The notes beneath the pieces are model-generated. The model made no database searches. It was not told the DNA's origin and saw only the letters and a program-made list of their open reading frames with translations. Below are positions 1-6,558 of a stretch of 8,640 nt of DNA, one piece after another (positions within the stretch are counted from its first letter, which is position 1; each line of letters starts with the position of its first letter). This DNA comes from Acidobacteriota bacterium (GTDB lineage Bacteria; Acidobacteriota; Vicinamibacteria; Vicinamibacterales; CAVVIG01): assembly GCA_003222555.1 (NCBI GenBank), contig QHWL01000079.1, positions 408-9,047 on the forward strand. The letters are read 5' to 3'. The translations under genes and the position numbers were made by a program.

Positions 1-2
1 TC

Positions 3-374
3 GGCACCATGATGTCAGCCGATCGGCTGGTCGAAAAGAACGTGCGCGTTCAGACGGCGCAGGCGTTCGGCTTGCTGCGAATGGAACGGGAAGAATATCT
101 GGATGAGCTGATTCGCGCGCTGGGGAGGTTTACCACCAGAGATCTGGCCAGAGAGTATCTGATCGAGACACCAACTGCCCAGCGTCCGGCACTGTTCGCC
201 AACCAGGCGAAGAGCGCAACCGTGCGCGCCGAACTGGCGGACGTCTTCGGGCTGATGGAGGATCGATCCGCGCTGCCGGCGCTCGTGGAACTGGCGCGCG
301 ATTCCGACAGCGACGTCGCACGGAACGCTCAGCGGGCCGTCCGTCGGATCACGGCCACCACGCACGTCGACTGA
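3..374 (+). CDS. HEAT-repeat protein, C-terminal part (5' end outside window)
   Basis: The frame is open to the left edge (Gly-Thr precede the first Met at 9), so this is probably the last ~123 residues of a longer protein, not a gene starting at 9. The sequence is helical and rich in Ala, Leu, Arg and Glu. It shows HEAT-like units: one around VQTAQAFGLLRMEREEYLDE and a clear one at the end, with an ELADVFGLMEDRSALPALVE core followed by RDSDSDVARNAQRAVRRI. Such repeats form helical scaffolds for protein contacts; no catalytic motif is visible and the partner is unknown. The stop TGA (372-374) is one base from the stop of the convergent cyclase gene. A Rho-independent terminator follows 10 bases downstream. 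The domain type is fairly clear; the specific function is not known. Confidence 0.7.
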   Translation, partial: GTMMSADRLVEKNVRVQTAQAFGLLRMEREEYLDELIRALGRFTTRDLAREYLIETPTAQRPALFANQAKSATVRAELADVFGLMEDRSALPALVELARDSDSDVARNAQRAVRRITATTHVD

Positions 375-375
375 G

Positions 376-1377
376 TCAGAACGTCGCAATCGGGTTGACC
401 GGTGACCCCGTTGCGTTTTTAAGCGCCAACGGGGTGACGGTCAACATGAACTCCCAGCGATTGCGGGATGCCGTCGCTTCGCTCAACGCCTCCAGATCGG
501 CGCGGTCGAGAACGTGGATACCCAGGATCGCCTGGATGAAATTGTGGACCGCATTTCTGGGCAGATCACCCGCGGGCTGCGGCGTATACCCGGCCGTTTC
601 CCAGACAAGCAACGCGATGTCGCGCCGTTTCAGCCACGGAAGGACCGAATTATCGAGCCCGGCCGCGCCGTCGTCCGGACCGAGCTTGGCACGCCGTCCA
701 TAGCGGCCCCAGCGCAGCACCAGCGCGTCCCCCGGCGCCACCCTGACACCCGCCTTCTTTTCCCAAGCCTCCAGGTCCTCGGCGAAGATCCGATCGCCCG
801 GCGCGAGATACGGTACACCCTTGAGCCGCGCGATGTCGTACAACACCGCGCGTGTGACGATCCCGTTCTTCATGGGCAGAACGGAGTTCTTTTCGGCGCC
901 CCTTTCCTTGGTGACCAGCGCCGATGTGTCATAGCCATTCCACATCTTTCCGCGGAAGAATGTGTGAGCGAGGGAATCAATGTGAGTTGAGGCCGCGCCG
1001 TGGATGCAGGGAAACGCTACCCGATCGGTGGCGCCTGTGTCCGACGCAGAGGTCATGGCCCATTCGACCGGGCACGGGACATCGGCGGCTTTCTCTGTAA
1101 AGGCATTCGCCGACAGTGATACCGGCACTCCCTCCTTCACGAGCGCCATCGCCGCCCGGCGCTTGGCCGGCGTAATCAGGTTGAGCGTTCCCAGCTGATC
1201 ATCCCTGCCCCACCGCCCCCAGTTTGACAACGCTGTTTGCCAGGCTTCGTACTGTGCCTCGGTCACGAGAGGACGGGACGACGATTCCTGGGAGGCCGCG
1301 TCGCAGGAGAGCACCGCGGCGATGCCGATGGACCATACGAAGATCGAAACTGCCCTGCGGATTGTCAGCGCCCTCAT
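376..1377 (-). CDS. Cyclase-family (kynurenine formamidase-like) metal-dependent hydrolase, exported
   Basis: The protein is 333 residues. The cyclase family (PF04199: kynurenine formamidase, isatin hydrolase and relatives) carries a metal-binding HxGTHxDxxxH motif. Here the matching stretch is HGAASTHIDSLAH (residues 126-138), with His132, Asp134 and His138 as likely metal ligands (Mn or Zn in relatives). The C-terminus ATGSPVNPIATF is the usual family tail. Residues 1-30 look like an export signal: a basic MRALTIRR, then a hydrophobic core, then VLSC at 22-25, a weak lipobox. It may therefore be a lipoprotein or a Sec-secreted protein. The ATG start is supported by AGGAGG four bases upstream. 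The gene is divergent from the oxygenase (144 bp apart) and tail-to-tail with the HEAT gene. The substrate cannot be told from sequence; many family members are annotated only as 'cyclase family protein'. Confidence 0.88.
   Translation of the reverse strand: MRALTIRRAVSIFVWSIGIAAVLSCDAASQESSSRPLVTEAQYEAWQTALSNWGRWGRDDQLGTLNLITPAKRRAAMALVKEGVPVSLSANAFTEKAADVPCPVEWAMTSASDTGATDRVAFPCIHGAASTHIDSLAHTFFRGKMWNGYDTSALVTKERGAEKNSVLPMKNGIVTRAVLYDIARLKGVPYLAPGDRIFAEDLEAWEKKAGVRVAPGDALVLRWGRYGRRAKLGPDDGAAGLDNSVLPWLKRRDIALLVWETAGYTPQPAGDLPRNAVHNFIQAILGIHVLDRADLEALSEATASRNRWEFMLTVTPLALKNATGSPVNPIATF
385..420 (+). terminator. Rho-independent terminator of the HEAT-repeat gene
   Basis: The left arm CGCAATCGGG (385-394) and right arm CCCCGTTGCG (406-415) form a 10-bp stem with one G-U pair and one C-C mismatch. 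The loop is 11 nt, and five T residues follow directly (416-420). It begins 10 bases after the HEAT stop codon. It lies wholly inside the last codons of the convergent cyclase gene, so the same DNA codes on one strand and terminates on the other. Confidence 0.65.
394..445. repeat. Long imperfect inverted repeat in the 3' end of the cyclase gene
   Basis: Outer arms GTTGACCG (394-401) and CGGTCAAC (438-445) pair over 8 bp. Inner arms CCCCGTTG (406-413) and CAACGGGG (427-434) pair over another 8 bp. A small internal loop (GTGA against TGA) separates them and the apical loop is 13 nt. It overlaps the terminator stem and shares its CCCCGTTG segment, so in + strand RNA the two folds exclude each other. 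In the cyclase (-) mRNA it would place a strong hairpin over the final codons. Partial constraint from the conserved C-terminal protein motif may contribute. Confidence 0.5.
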
Positions 1378-1407
1378 GATGCCTCCTGGGTGTCAGTTCG
1401 ACAGCAA

Positions 1408-1429
1408 GAGACGGAGTGTCCGCCGTCTC
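1408..1429. promoter_or_regulatory. Nested inverted repeats in the divergent cyclase/oxygenase spacer
   Basis: GAGACGG (1408-1414) and CCGTCTC (1423-1429) are perfect 7-bp arms around 8 nt. Within this, CGGA-GTG-TCCG (1412-1422) forms a second, mutually exclusive small palindrome. The element lies about 30 bp upstream of the cyclase ATG. It could be an operator or a leader hairpin; no -35/-10 pair around it is convincing. Confidence 0.3.
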
Positions 1430-1508
1430 CAGAGAGCGCCATAGTAATGGACAGATGGCACGACTGGCTACCGCTGGGGCATCGCACGCAAGCGAAACCT
1501 GGTCAAAC

Positions 1509-1516
1509 GGGAGGGA
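1509..1516 (+). promoter_or_regulatory. Shine-Dalgarno that sets the TTG start of the oxygenase
   Basis: GGGAGGGA includes GGAGG at 1510-1514, 7 nt before TTG at 1522. Neither the in-frame ATG at 1447 nor the one at 1558 has a comparable ribosome binding site. The N-terminal length from the TTG suits the family better than the longer options. Confidence 0.6.
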
Positions 1517-1521
1517 GTGAC

Positions 1522-2265
1522 TTGAGCACAGCAACCGAAGCAAATACAGTCGGCGCAATGGAGGTCGATTCCCGCGTCGACGCCTACACCTGGTCGAGTA
1601 TCTCGGAGCATCTCGACGCCCACGGCTGGGCGATGTTCAAGAAGCTGCTGACCGCCAGCGAGTGTGAGGCCGTCGCCGGCCTCTACGCCGACGATCGTCA
1701 TTTCCGCAGCCACATCGTCATGGCGAGGCACGGCTTCGGACGCGGGGAGTACAAGTACTTCACGTATCCGTTGCCGGACAAGGTCGCCGATCTGCGCACG
1801 GCGTTGTATCCCCGGCTGGCTCCGATCGCCGACCGGTGGAACGCATCGATGGGGATCGATGTGCGCTACCCGGACGCGCACGCGGACTTCATCGCCCGGT
1901 GCCACAAGGCGGGTCAGACGCGGCCGACGCCGCTTCTGCTGCAGTACGGCGAGGGCGACTTCAACGCGCTGCACCAGGACCTGTACGGCGAACATGTCTT
2001 TCCGCTCCAGGTGGCGATTCTGCTGTCGGAGCCGCAGAAGGACTTCACGGGCGGCGAGTTCGTGCTGACCGAGCAACGGCCGCGGATGCAGTCGCGGGCC
2101 GAAGTGGTGCCGCTTCGACGCGGCGACGGCGTGGTCTTCGCGGTGCACAACCGGCCAGTGCAGGGCACGCGCGGCACCTACCGCGTGAACCTGCGGCACG
2201 GCGTGAGCCGGCTGCGCTCGGGTCATCGCCACACCCTCGGCGTGATCTTCCACGACGCGAAATGA
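1522..2265 (+). CDS. 2OG-Fe(II) oxygenase, Oxygenase-NA (PF09859-like) family
   Basis: With the TTG start the protein is 247 residues (235 from ATG 1558). The core from about residue 22 closely matches bacterial proteins of the 2OG-Fe(II) dioxygenase superfamily, PF09859-like, which have a predicted but to my knowledge unproven role in oxidative repair of modified nucleic acid. The iron motif HxD is His151-Gln-Asp153 in LHQDLYGEHVFPLQ. The likely distal His is His209 in VHNRPVQGTRGTYRVNLRHG, with Arg217 or Arg221 as the 2-oxoglutarate salt-bridge residue. Other family stretches are MARHGFGRGEYKYF (67-80) and LLSEPQKDFTGGEFVLTEQR (167-186). The first ~20 residues are low-conservation. It is convergent with the alkylation-repair gene tag, 16 bp between stops, which agrees with a nucleic-acid repair role but does not prove one. 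No terminator is visible between them. Confidence 0.88.
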   Translation: MSTATEANTVGAMEVDSRVDAYTWSSISEHLDAHGWAMFKKLLTASECEAVAGLYADDRHFRSHIVMARHGFGRGEYKYFTYPLPDKVADLRTALYPRLAPIADRWNASMGIDVRYPDAHADFIARCHKAGQTRPTPLLLQYGEGDFNALHQDLYGEHVFPLQVAILLSEPQKDFTGGEFVLTEQRPRMQSRAEVVPLRRGDGVVFAVHNRPVQGTRGTYRVNLRHGVSRLRSGHRHTLGVIFHDAK

Positions 2266-2281
2266 ACGACCTTGGAAGAAC

Positions 2282-2869
2282 TCACTCGATCCGCTGAATC
2301 TGTCGATATCTGAAACAGCCGACGAGGTGGTCGTTCACCATGCCAACCGCCTGCATGTGCGCATACATGACAGTCGAACCGACGAAGCTGAACCCCCGGC
2401 CCTTTAGATCCTTGCTGAACGCGTCCGATTCGCGTGAGGTTGCCGGAATGTCCCTCATCGCCCTCCGCCGATTCAAACGGGGCCGTCCATCGACGAACCG
2501 CCAGCAATAGGCGTTGAAGCTTCCGAACTCGTCCTGAATCGCGAGAAACGCCCGCGCGTTGCGCACGGCCGCCTCGATTTTCATCCGGTTTCGAATGATC
2601 GACGGATCCGCAGTGAGCGTCTGGATTCGCTTCTGGGTGTATCGCGCCACCTTCCGAGGATCGAACTGGCTGAAGGCACGGCGATAGCCTTCCCGTTTCT
2701 TGAGCACGATCGACCAGCTGAGTCCGGCCTGCGCCGCTTCGAGCACGAGGAATTCGAAGTGCTTGCGATCGTCATGGACCGGCACACCCCATTCGCGATC
2801 GTGATACTCCAGCATCAACGGGCTGTCGCTGCTGACCCAGGTACACCGGTTGGTCCGCGTCTCCGTCAT
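2282..2869 (-). CDS. tag: DNA-3-methyladenine glycosylase I
   Basis: The protein is 195 residues, close to E. coli Tag (187). Tag excises 3-methyladenine from DNA by N-glycosidic cleavage, starting base-excision repair in the cytoplasm. All four zinc-snap ligands are present: Cys9, His23 (in YHDREWGVP), His181 and Cys185 (HLVGC), matching E. coli Cys4, His17, His175 and Cys179. Glu44 in LEAAQAGLSW corresponds to the conserved Glu38. The start ATG at 2869 is chosen because the family begins just before the CxW motif. GAGG lies 10 nt upstream, and the open frame further upstream (to 3139) is Arg-rich and overlaps the dps remnant in another frame. It is convergent with the oxygenase gene and downstream of lon on the same strand. 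The identification is firm. Confidence 0.95.
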   Translation of the reverse strand: MTETRTNRCTWVSSDSPLMLEYHDREWGVPVHDDRKHFEFLVLEAAQAGLSWSIVLKKREGYRRAFSQFDPRKVARYTQKRIQTLTADPSIIRNRMKIEAAVRNARAFLAIQDEFGSFNAYCWRFVDGRPRLNRRRAMRDIPATSRESDAFSKDLKGRGFSFVGSTVMYAHMQAVGMVNDHLVGCFRYRQIQRIE

Positions 2870-2967
2870 GGCAACTCGACCCTCGGCAGAATTCGGCGGT
2901 GTCGTCTGGGTGGCTGCCTCACGGAACGTCCTTCTCCGGCGTCGTGTCGCGGTAGCCGCGGCGGTGA

Positions 2968-3132
2968 TTATGCTCGCGCGAGCGGCACATCGACGACGTG
3001 CTCGGCGAGAAACCACGCTTGTTGCTCGTTTCGCCGAATAACCTCGCTCACCAGTAGATCGTTCGTCCCGTCGTCGCCGTTCTCCGCGGCACGGCGCGCC
3101 ATGGCGCGTGCTTCTTCGTTCCTTCGAGTCGC
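2968..3132 (-). pseudogene. Truncated dps remnant (C-terminal ~50 residues of a Dps-like ferritin)
   Basis: Reading the - strand from 3132 to the TAA at 2968-2970 gives a short frame preceded by an in-frame stop (TAA at 3135-3133). Its residues EEARAMARRAAENGDDGTND, then LLVSEVIRRNEQQAWFLAEH, then VVDVPLARA look like the end of Dps/ferritin-like DNA-protection proteins. Those commonly read DDGTNDLLVSDVxRTNExQVWFxxEHxVDTPLVRA at the C-terminus. Intact Dps of this type is about 160-185 residues. Here the four-helix N-terminal part, with the ferroxidase ligands, is missing, and only ~28 bp separates the frame from the lon stop. An ATG at 3102 could in principle give a 44-residue peptide, but there is no good ribosome binding site. 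I infer a 5' deletion that also removed the dps promoter. A 98-bp stretch without a gene separates it from tag. Confidence 0.7.
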
Positions 3133-3160
3133 TTAGCATACCAGCAGTGCGCCGGGAACC

Positions 3161-5461
3161 CTATGCAGCCATCGCCACTGTCGTCGGTTCCAGCGGTTCC
3201 AGCGGTTCCAGCGCGAGCGTGAGCACCTGATCCACCGTCCCAACGAGATGGAAATGCATCTGGTCACGCACGTCGGACGGGACGTCGTCGAGGTCGGGCT
3301 GATTGCGCTCAGGGACGATCACCTCGGTGAGGCCCGCGGCGTGGGCGGCCAACACCTTCTGCTTCAGGCCGCCAATCGGGAGCACCCGGCCCTGCAGCGT
3401 CACTTCACCGGTCATGCCGACCGTGTTTTTAACGGGTCGGCGGGTCAGGAGCGACGCGATGGCCGTCACCATGGTGATCCCCGCGCTCGGTCCGTCCTTC
3501 GGGATCGCACCCGCCGGCACGTGGACATGCAGTTCCCGTCCGTTGAGCGCGTGTTCGTCGATTCCCAGATTGAACGCGTGACTCTTCACGTACGTGAGCG
3601 CAATTCGCGCAGACTCCTTCATGACGTCGCCGAGTTGTCCGGTCAACACCAACCCGCTCTTGCCAGGCATGGAGGCCGCCTCCACGAACAACACATCACC
3701 GCCGACTCCTGTCACCGCCAAACCCGTCGCCACGCCAGGCACGGCGGTGCGAACCGCCGCCTCGTGGAAGAACTTGGATCGTCCGAGCGCGTCGTGTACA
3801 GCCGCGCGATCGATGGCCACCGGCGTCGTCTGATCGGTTGACGCGATCCGGGTTGCCGTTTTGCGAAGCAGCGTCCCAAGTTCCCGCTCCAGCTGCCGCA
3901 CGCCGGCTTCTCGCGTGTAATCAGTGACGATAAGGCGCAGCACGGCATCGGCCACCGCGACTTCCTCGAGGCGCAAGCCATTGCGCTCGACTTGACGAGG
4001 CCAGAGGTGCCCGCGGGCAATGGCCACTTTTTCATCGGTCGTGTAGCCGTCGAACCGGATCACTTCCATCCGATCGAACAACGCCGCCGGAATGGTATCG
4101 GCGACGTTGGCCGTCGCGACAAACAGCACGTGCGAGAGATCCAGCTCGACGTCGAGATAGTGATCCCGAAACGCGTGATTCTGCGCCGGATCGAGCACCT
4201 CGAGCAGCGCCGCCGAGGGATCGCCGCGCCAGTCCGCGCCAATCTTGTCGACCTCGTCCAGCATGATCACGGGATTCATCGTGCCGGCGTCGCGCAGGGC
4301 GCGTACAAGTCGCCCCGGCAAAGCGCCGATGTACGTGCGGCGATGGCCGCGGATTTCTGCTTCGTCGCGGACGCCGCCAAGCGACATCCGGACGAACTGC
4401 CGGCCGGTGGCTCGCGCAATCGACTCGCCGATCGAGGTCTTGCCGGTGCCCGGAGGTCCAATCAAGGTAAGGATCACTCCAGAACGGCGGTTCTCGGTCA
4501 TGCCCCGTTCGGTGCGGAGCTTGCGCACCGCCAGGTACTCGGTGATGCGTCGTTTCACATCGTCGAGGCCTTCGTGATCGGCATCCAGCACCTCTCGGGC
4601 ATGGACCGGATCGAGGCGCTCCTCGGACCGCTTCGCCCAGGGGACCGCCAGGAGCCAGTCGAGGTAGGTGCGGATCATGGCCGACTCGGCGTTCGAGTCT
4701 CCCATCCGCTCGAGACGGGACAACTCGCGCTCGGCCTGCTGCCGCACCGAGTCGGGCATGCCCGCGTTCGAAATCTTCTGACGGTATTCGTCCGCGATGG
4801 AGCCGTCGCTCTCGCCAAGCTCCCTGCGAATGGCGTCCATCTGACGGCGCAGGAAATATTCGCGCTGCTGCTTTTGCGCGCCGTCTTCGACGTCGTCGTG
4901 GATGCGCTTGCGCACCTGTAGCTCTGCCAGCCGTTCTCGCTGAAACTGAAGCGCGAGTGTGAGCCGCTCGACGATGTCGAACGTTTCGAGGAGCTGCAGT
5001 TTCTGGGGGAAGTTCAGGTCGGGCGAATAGCCGGCGGTGTCGGCCAATGCACCCGCATCGGTGATGGACCGCACGAATGCGCGGATCCGTCCGTCGTCGC
5101 CTCGCAGCTCGAGAATCTCGTCGACGACCGCGCGGTACTCGCGTTCCAGCTCACGCGTGAGGCTGGCCGCTGGCGCATGGTCGGGACGCGGTTCGAAGTC
5201 GACGCGAAGCACACCGTCTTCGTCGGCGCCCGCTCCGCCAGGGATCGCGCGATGGAGGGCCATCAGCGACACGGCGAGCCCGCGGCCGGCCAAACGCACG
5301 CGTTCGGACACTTCCGCGACTACCCCGACGCGTGCGTACGTGTTGTGCTGCCTCGGCACCAAGAGCACGCGATCGTCGCTGCCCACGTCGACCGAAACGG
5401 TGACCGGCATGCCCGGAAACACCACCGTCTCGTCCAAGGGAATGATGCGTAGTCTGTTCAT
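3161..5461 (-). CDS. lon: ATP-dependent protease Lon (endopeptidase La)
   Basis: From ATG 5461 the protein is 766 residues (E. coli 784). Lon is a cytoplasmic hexameric AAA+ serine protease that degrades misfolded and regulatory proteins. Order: N-terminal LAN domain starting [16 protein letters not shown]; a coiled-coil-rich linker with [20 protein letters not shown]+ with Walker A GPPGTGKT (335-342) and Walker [10 protein letters not shown] (398-406); protease domain with the Ser659-Lys702 dyad in KDGPSAG and GGLKQK. All catalytic residues are intact. An in-frame TTG at 5500 would add 13 residues, but that TTG belongs to the predicted -35 box, and the Lon domain begins directly after Met 5461. 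No Shine-Dalgarno is seen, in line with a leaderless transcript. It is divergent from marR, with a shared operator-like palindrome. The C-terminal tail carries an LEP tripeptide repeat. A dps remnant lies directly downstream. Confidence 0.97.
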   Translation of the reverse strand: MNRLRIIPLDETVVFPGMPVTVSVDVGSDDRVLLVPRQHNTYARVGVVAEVSERVRLAGRGLAVSLMALHRAIPGGAGADEDGVLRVDFEPRPDHAPAASLTRELEREYRAVVDEILELRGDDGRIRAFVRSITDAGALADTAGYSPDLNFPQKLQLLETFDIVERLTLALQFQRERLAELQVRKRIHDDVEDGAQKQQREYFLRRQMDAIRRELGESDGSIADEYRQKISNAGMPDSVRQQAERELSRLERMGDSNAESAMIRTYLDWLLAVPWAKRSEERLDPVHAREVLDADHEGLDDVKRRITEYLAVRKLRTERGMTENRRSGVILTLIGPPGTGKTSIGESIARATGRQFVRMSLGGVRDEAEIRGHRRTYIGALPGRLVRALRDAGTMNPVIMLDEVDKIGADWRGDPSAALLEVLDPAQNHAFRDHYLDVELDLSHVLFVATANVADTIPAALFDRMEVIRFDGYTTDEKVAIARGHLWPRQVERNGLRLEEVAVADAVLRLIVTDYTREAGVRQLERELGTLLRKTATRIASTDQTTPVAIDRAAVHDALGRSKFFHEAAVRTAVPGVATGLAVTGVGGDVLFVEAASMPGKSGLVLTGQLGDVMKESARIALTYVKSHAFNLGIDEHALNGRELHVHVPAGAIPKDGPSAGITMVTAIASLLTRRPVKNTVGMTGEVTLQGRVLPIGGLKQKVLAAHAAGLTEVIVPERNQPDLDDVPSDVRDQMHFHLVGTVDQVLTLALEPLEPLEPTTVAMAA
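3185..3211. repeat. Three tandem 9-bp units in the 3' end of lon
   Basis: CGGTTCCAG occurs three times in a row without change (3185-3193, 3194-3202, 3203-3211). It encodes LEP-LEP-LEP in the unstructured tail of Lon, 10 residues from the end. Unit loss or gain would stay in frame and change only tail length. This is a likely slippage-prone minisatellite with no known function. Confidence 0.85.
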
Positions 5462-5470
5462 ACTGCGACC

Positions 5471-5500
5471 AGAATAGTCGGATATACTTGATATTGTCAA
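5471..5500 (-). promoter_or_regulatory. Predicted lon promoter, leaderless
   Basis: On the - strand a perfect -35 TTGACA (5500-5495), an 18-nt spacer and -10 TATTCT (5476-5471, four of six consensus bases) precede the lon ATG. Transcription would begin at about 5463-5465, only 2-4 nt before the ATG at 5461. A weaker alternative is TTGATG (5516-5511) with TATCAA (5493-5488) and a 17-nt spacer, which would give a short leader. The -35 lies inside the palindrome at 5484-5504. Confidence 0.5.
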
Positions 5501-5504
5501 CTAT
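5484..5504. promoter_or_regulatory. Candidate MarR operator shared by lon and marR
   Basis: This is an imperfect 21-bp palindrome with half sites ATAnTTGA and TCAAnTAT around five bases (TATTG). MarR-family dimers usually bind palindromes of about this size near their own promoter. It covers the -35 boxes of both divergent promoters, so binding would block both. The operator role is inferred from position and symmetry. Confidence 0.55.
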
Positions 5505-5523
5505 TTATTTCATCAAATATAAT
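5494..5523 (+). promoter_or_regulatory. Predicted marR promoter
   Basis: The -35 TTGTCA (5494-5499), an 18-nt AT-rich spacer and a perfect -10 TATAAT (5518-5523) are present. The start would be at about 5529-5531, right at the ATG of marR (5532), so this transcript is also leaderless or nearly so. The -35 overlaps the lon -35 on the other strand with a one-base offset. Confidence 0.65.
5506..5519. promoter_or_regulatory. Second small palindrome in the lon/marR spacer
   Basis: TATTT-CATC-AAATA has perfect 5-bp arms within the spacer and the first base pairs of the -10 of the marR promoter. Its centre is about 18-19 bp from the centre of the first palindrome, close to two helical turns. It could be an auxiliary operator, but AT-rich promoter DNA makes short palindromes likely by chance. 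Confidence 0.3.
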
Positions 5524-5531
5524 GCTCGGGG

Positions 5532-5957
5532 ATGAATCCGGCAGATCAGGATGCCTGTCGAGCCTGGCAGCTCCTCATGAAGTTCTTCTTCGCGCAGCGC
5601 GCGCACTTGCCGTCTTCTGGTGCCCGATTCGATCTCTCCCCGATCCAGTGCCATGTCCTCCACCTCCTCGAGCCAAGGCGACCGCTGCCGATGAGCCGGC
5701 TCGCCGACACGTTGTCGTGTGACGCCTCGAACGTCACGGGCCTGGTCGATCGGATGGAATCGCGAGGTCTCGTGCGGCGCCGATCGTCGCCAGAGGACCG
5801 CCGCGTGAAAGTGCTTCAACTCACGGCAACGGGCGCGCGACTCCGGACGCAGCTGCTGAGACAGATGACAGGAGGGTCTCTCCCGCTGTCGCGGCTGTCT
5901 CTCGACCAGCAGCGAACCCTGGTGAAAATCCTCGAGGCGCTCGTCGACGAGAAATGA
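5532..5957 (+). CDS. MarR-family transcriptional regulator
   Basis: The protein is 141 residues, typical for the family. MarR proteins are dimeric winged-helix repressors that release DNA on binding small molecules or on cysteine oxidation. The winged helix spans about residues 35-100. The recognition helix region is LSCDASNVTGLVDRMESRGL (61-80). The wing SSPEDRRVKVLQLT holds the conserved Asp89-Arg90-Arg91. The flanking N- and C-terminal helices would form the dimer interface. Cysteines at 9, 40 and 63 make redox sensing possible, but no specific OhrR-type pattern is evident. The ATG at 5532 is chosen because the helix-rich N-terminus follows it and the predicted transcript starts there. An ATG at 5522 is out of frame. 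Divergent from lon and convergent with the DinB gene. The ligand is unknown. Confidence 0.92.
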   Translation: MNPADQDACRAWQLLMKFFFAQRAHLPSSGARFDLSPIQCHVLHLLEPRRPLPMSRLADTLSCDASNVTGLVDRMESRGLVRRRSSPEDRRVKVLQLTATGARLRTQLLRQMTGGSLPLSRLSLDQQRTLVKILEALVDEK

Positions 5958-6001
5958 CCTGAAGGGCCGGTTTTCCGAAAAGGCGGCGCAGTGGATACAC
6001 G

Positions 6002-6547
6002 CTATGCCTTCGCCGGCATGTCCGCGCCGGCCCACAAGTTCATCGTGCTCAGCTCCTCGCGTCCGCAGGCTTTGAGATACAGGAACAGCTGCGTGCGGTA
6101 CGCCGCGTGACCGTTGAGCACCAGAGTGATGACGAGCAGTCCGCGCGACGACTTTCGACCGAACATGTCCACTTCCTTTCGGAAGTCTGCGTCGGTCCAC
6201 GCGCCGAGGCGCCGCGCGTACTCGTCCGACTGCTGCCCGATAGCGGCAATCGCTCGATCGAATGACATCTTTGCCGCCTCGGCTTCCGCCGGAGCCCACG
6301 TGGCGCTGAGCGTCGGCCGATCGAAGACGCCGTGCTCGATGACCGTGAGCTGAGTCGGTCCCATAATCGCCATGTACTGCAGGAGCTCGAGCGTGCTGCG
6401 CTGCTTCGGCGTCGGCCGGTAACCGAGCATCGAGGTCTCGACCTTGCCCGCGAGGTGAAGAAGGATGCGGACCTCCTGCTGCAGCGTTGCAATCAGTTCG
6501 GCTGTGGACAGGATCATCGATTCATCTACGCGAAGTCCGCCCGGCAT
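6002..6547 (-). CDS. DinB-superfamily protein, uncharacterised
   Basis: The protein is 181 residues and mostly helical. The DinB/YfiT-like fold is a four-helix bundle that often binds a metal through three His; thiol-dependent transferases belong to it, but most members have no known function. Here the C-terminal helix LNGHAAYRTQLFLYLKACGR (144-163) corresponds to the usual HxxHRGQ helix, with His147 kept and the second His replaced by Tyr150. The helix-2 His also seems absent (LLQYMA), so the metal site looks incomplete. The start ATG at 6547 is preceded by AGGGA with suitable spacing. That site directly abuts the stop codon of the upstream flavoprotein (stop at 6559-6561), which points to translational coupling and a shared operon. 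The Arg-rich open frame upstream of 6547 overlaps the flavoprotein gene and is rejected. Family assignment is moderate. Confidence 0.7.
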   Translation of the reverse strand: MPGGLRVDESMILSTAELIATLQQEVRILLHLAGKVETSMLGYRPTPKQRSTLELLQYMAIMGPTQLTVIEHGVFDRPTLSATWAPAEAEAAKMSFDRAIAAIGQQSDEYARRLGAWTDADFRKEVDMFGRKSSRGLLVITLVLNGHAAYRTQLFLYLKACGREELSTMNLWAGADMPAKA

Positions 6548-6558
6548 GGACGTCCCTT

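Noticed and set aside
1237..1521. Longer N-terminus for the oxygenase
   Set aside because: It would overlap the cyclase gene. The ATGs at 1237 and 1447 lack a ribosome binding site, while TTG 1522 has a strong one.
1468..2253. 261-residue open frame on the - strand opposite the oxygenase
   Set aside because: It is a mirror frame of a gene with clear family motifs. Its own translation is His/Arg/Val-rich and unlike any family I recognise.
3095..3108. Perfect 14-bp palindrome CGCGCCATGGCGCG
   Set aside because: It lies in the dps remnant and encodes part of the family-typical ARAMARR stretch. GC-rich Ala/Arg codons explain it without a regulatory role.
2870..3139. Upstream extension of the tag reading frame (about 90 residues)
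   Set aside because: The translation is Arg/Thr-rich with no similarity to Tag N-termini, and it runs over the dps remnant in another frame. The family start fits ATG 2869.
3992..4921. 309-residue + strand frame opposite lon
   Set aside because: It is antisense to the AAA+ region of lon, whose motifs are intact; it is a GC-driven shadow frame.
5958..6001. TTTT-CCG-AAAA motif as a bidirectional terminator between marR and the DinB gene
   Set aside because: The pairing stops after four A-T pairs because the flanking bases do not match, and no T-run follows a GC stem.
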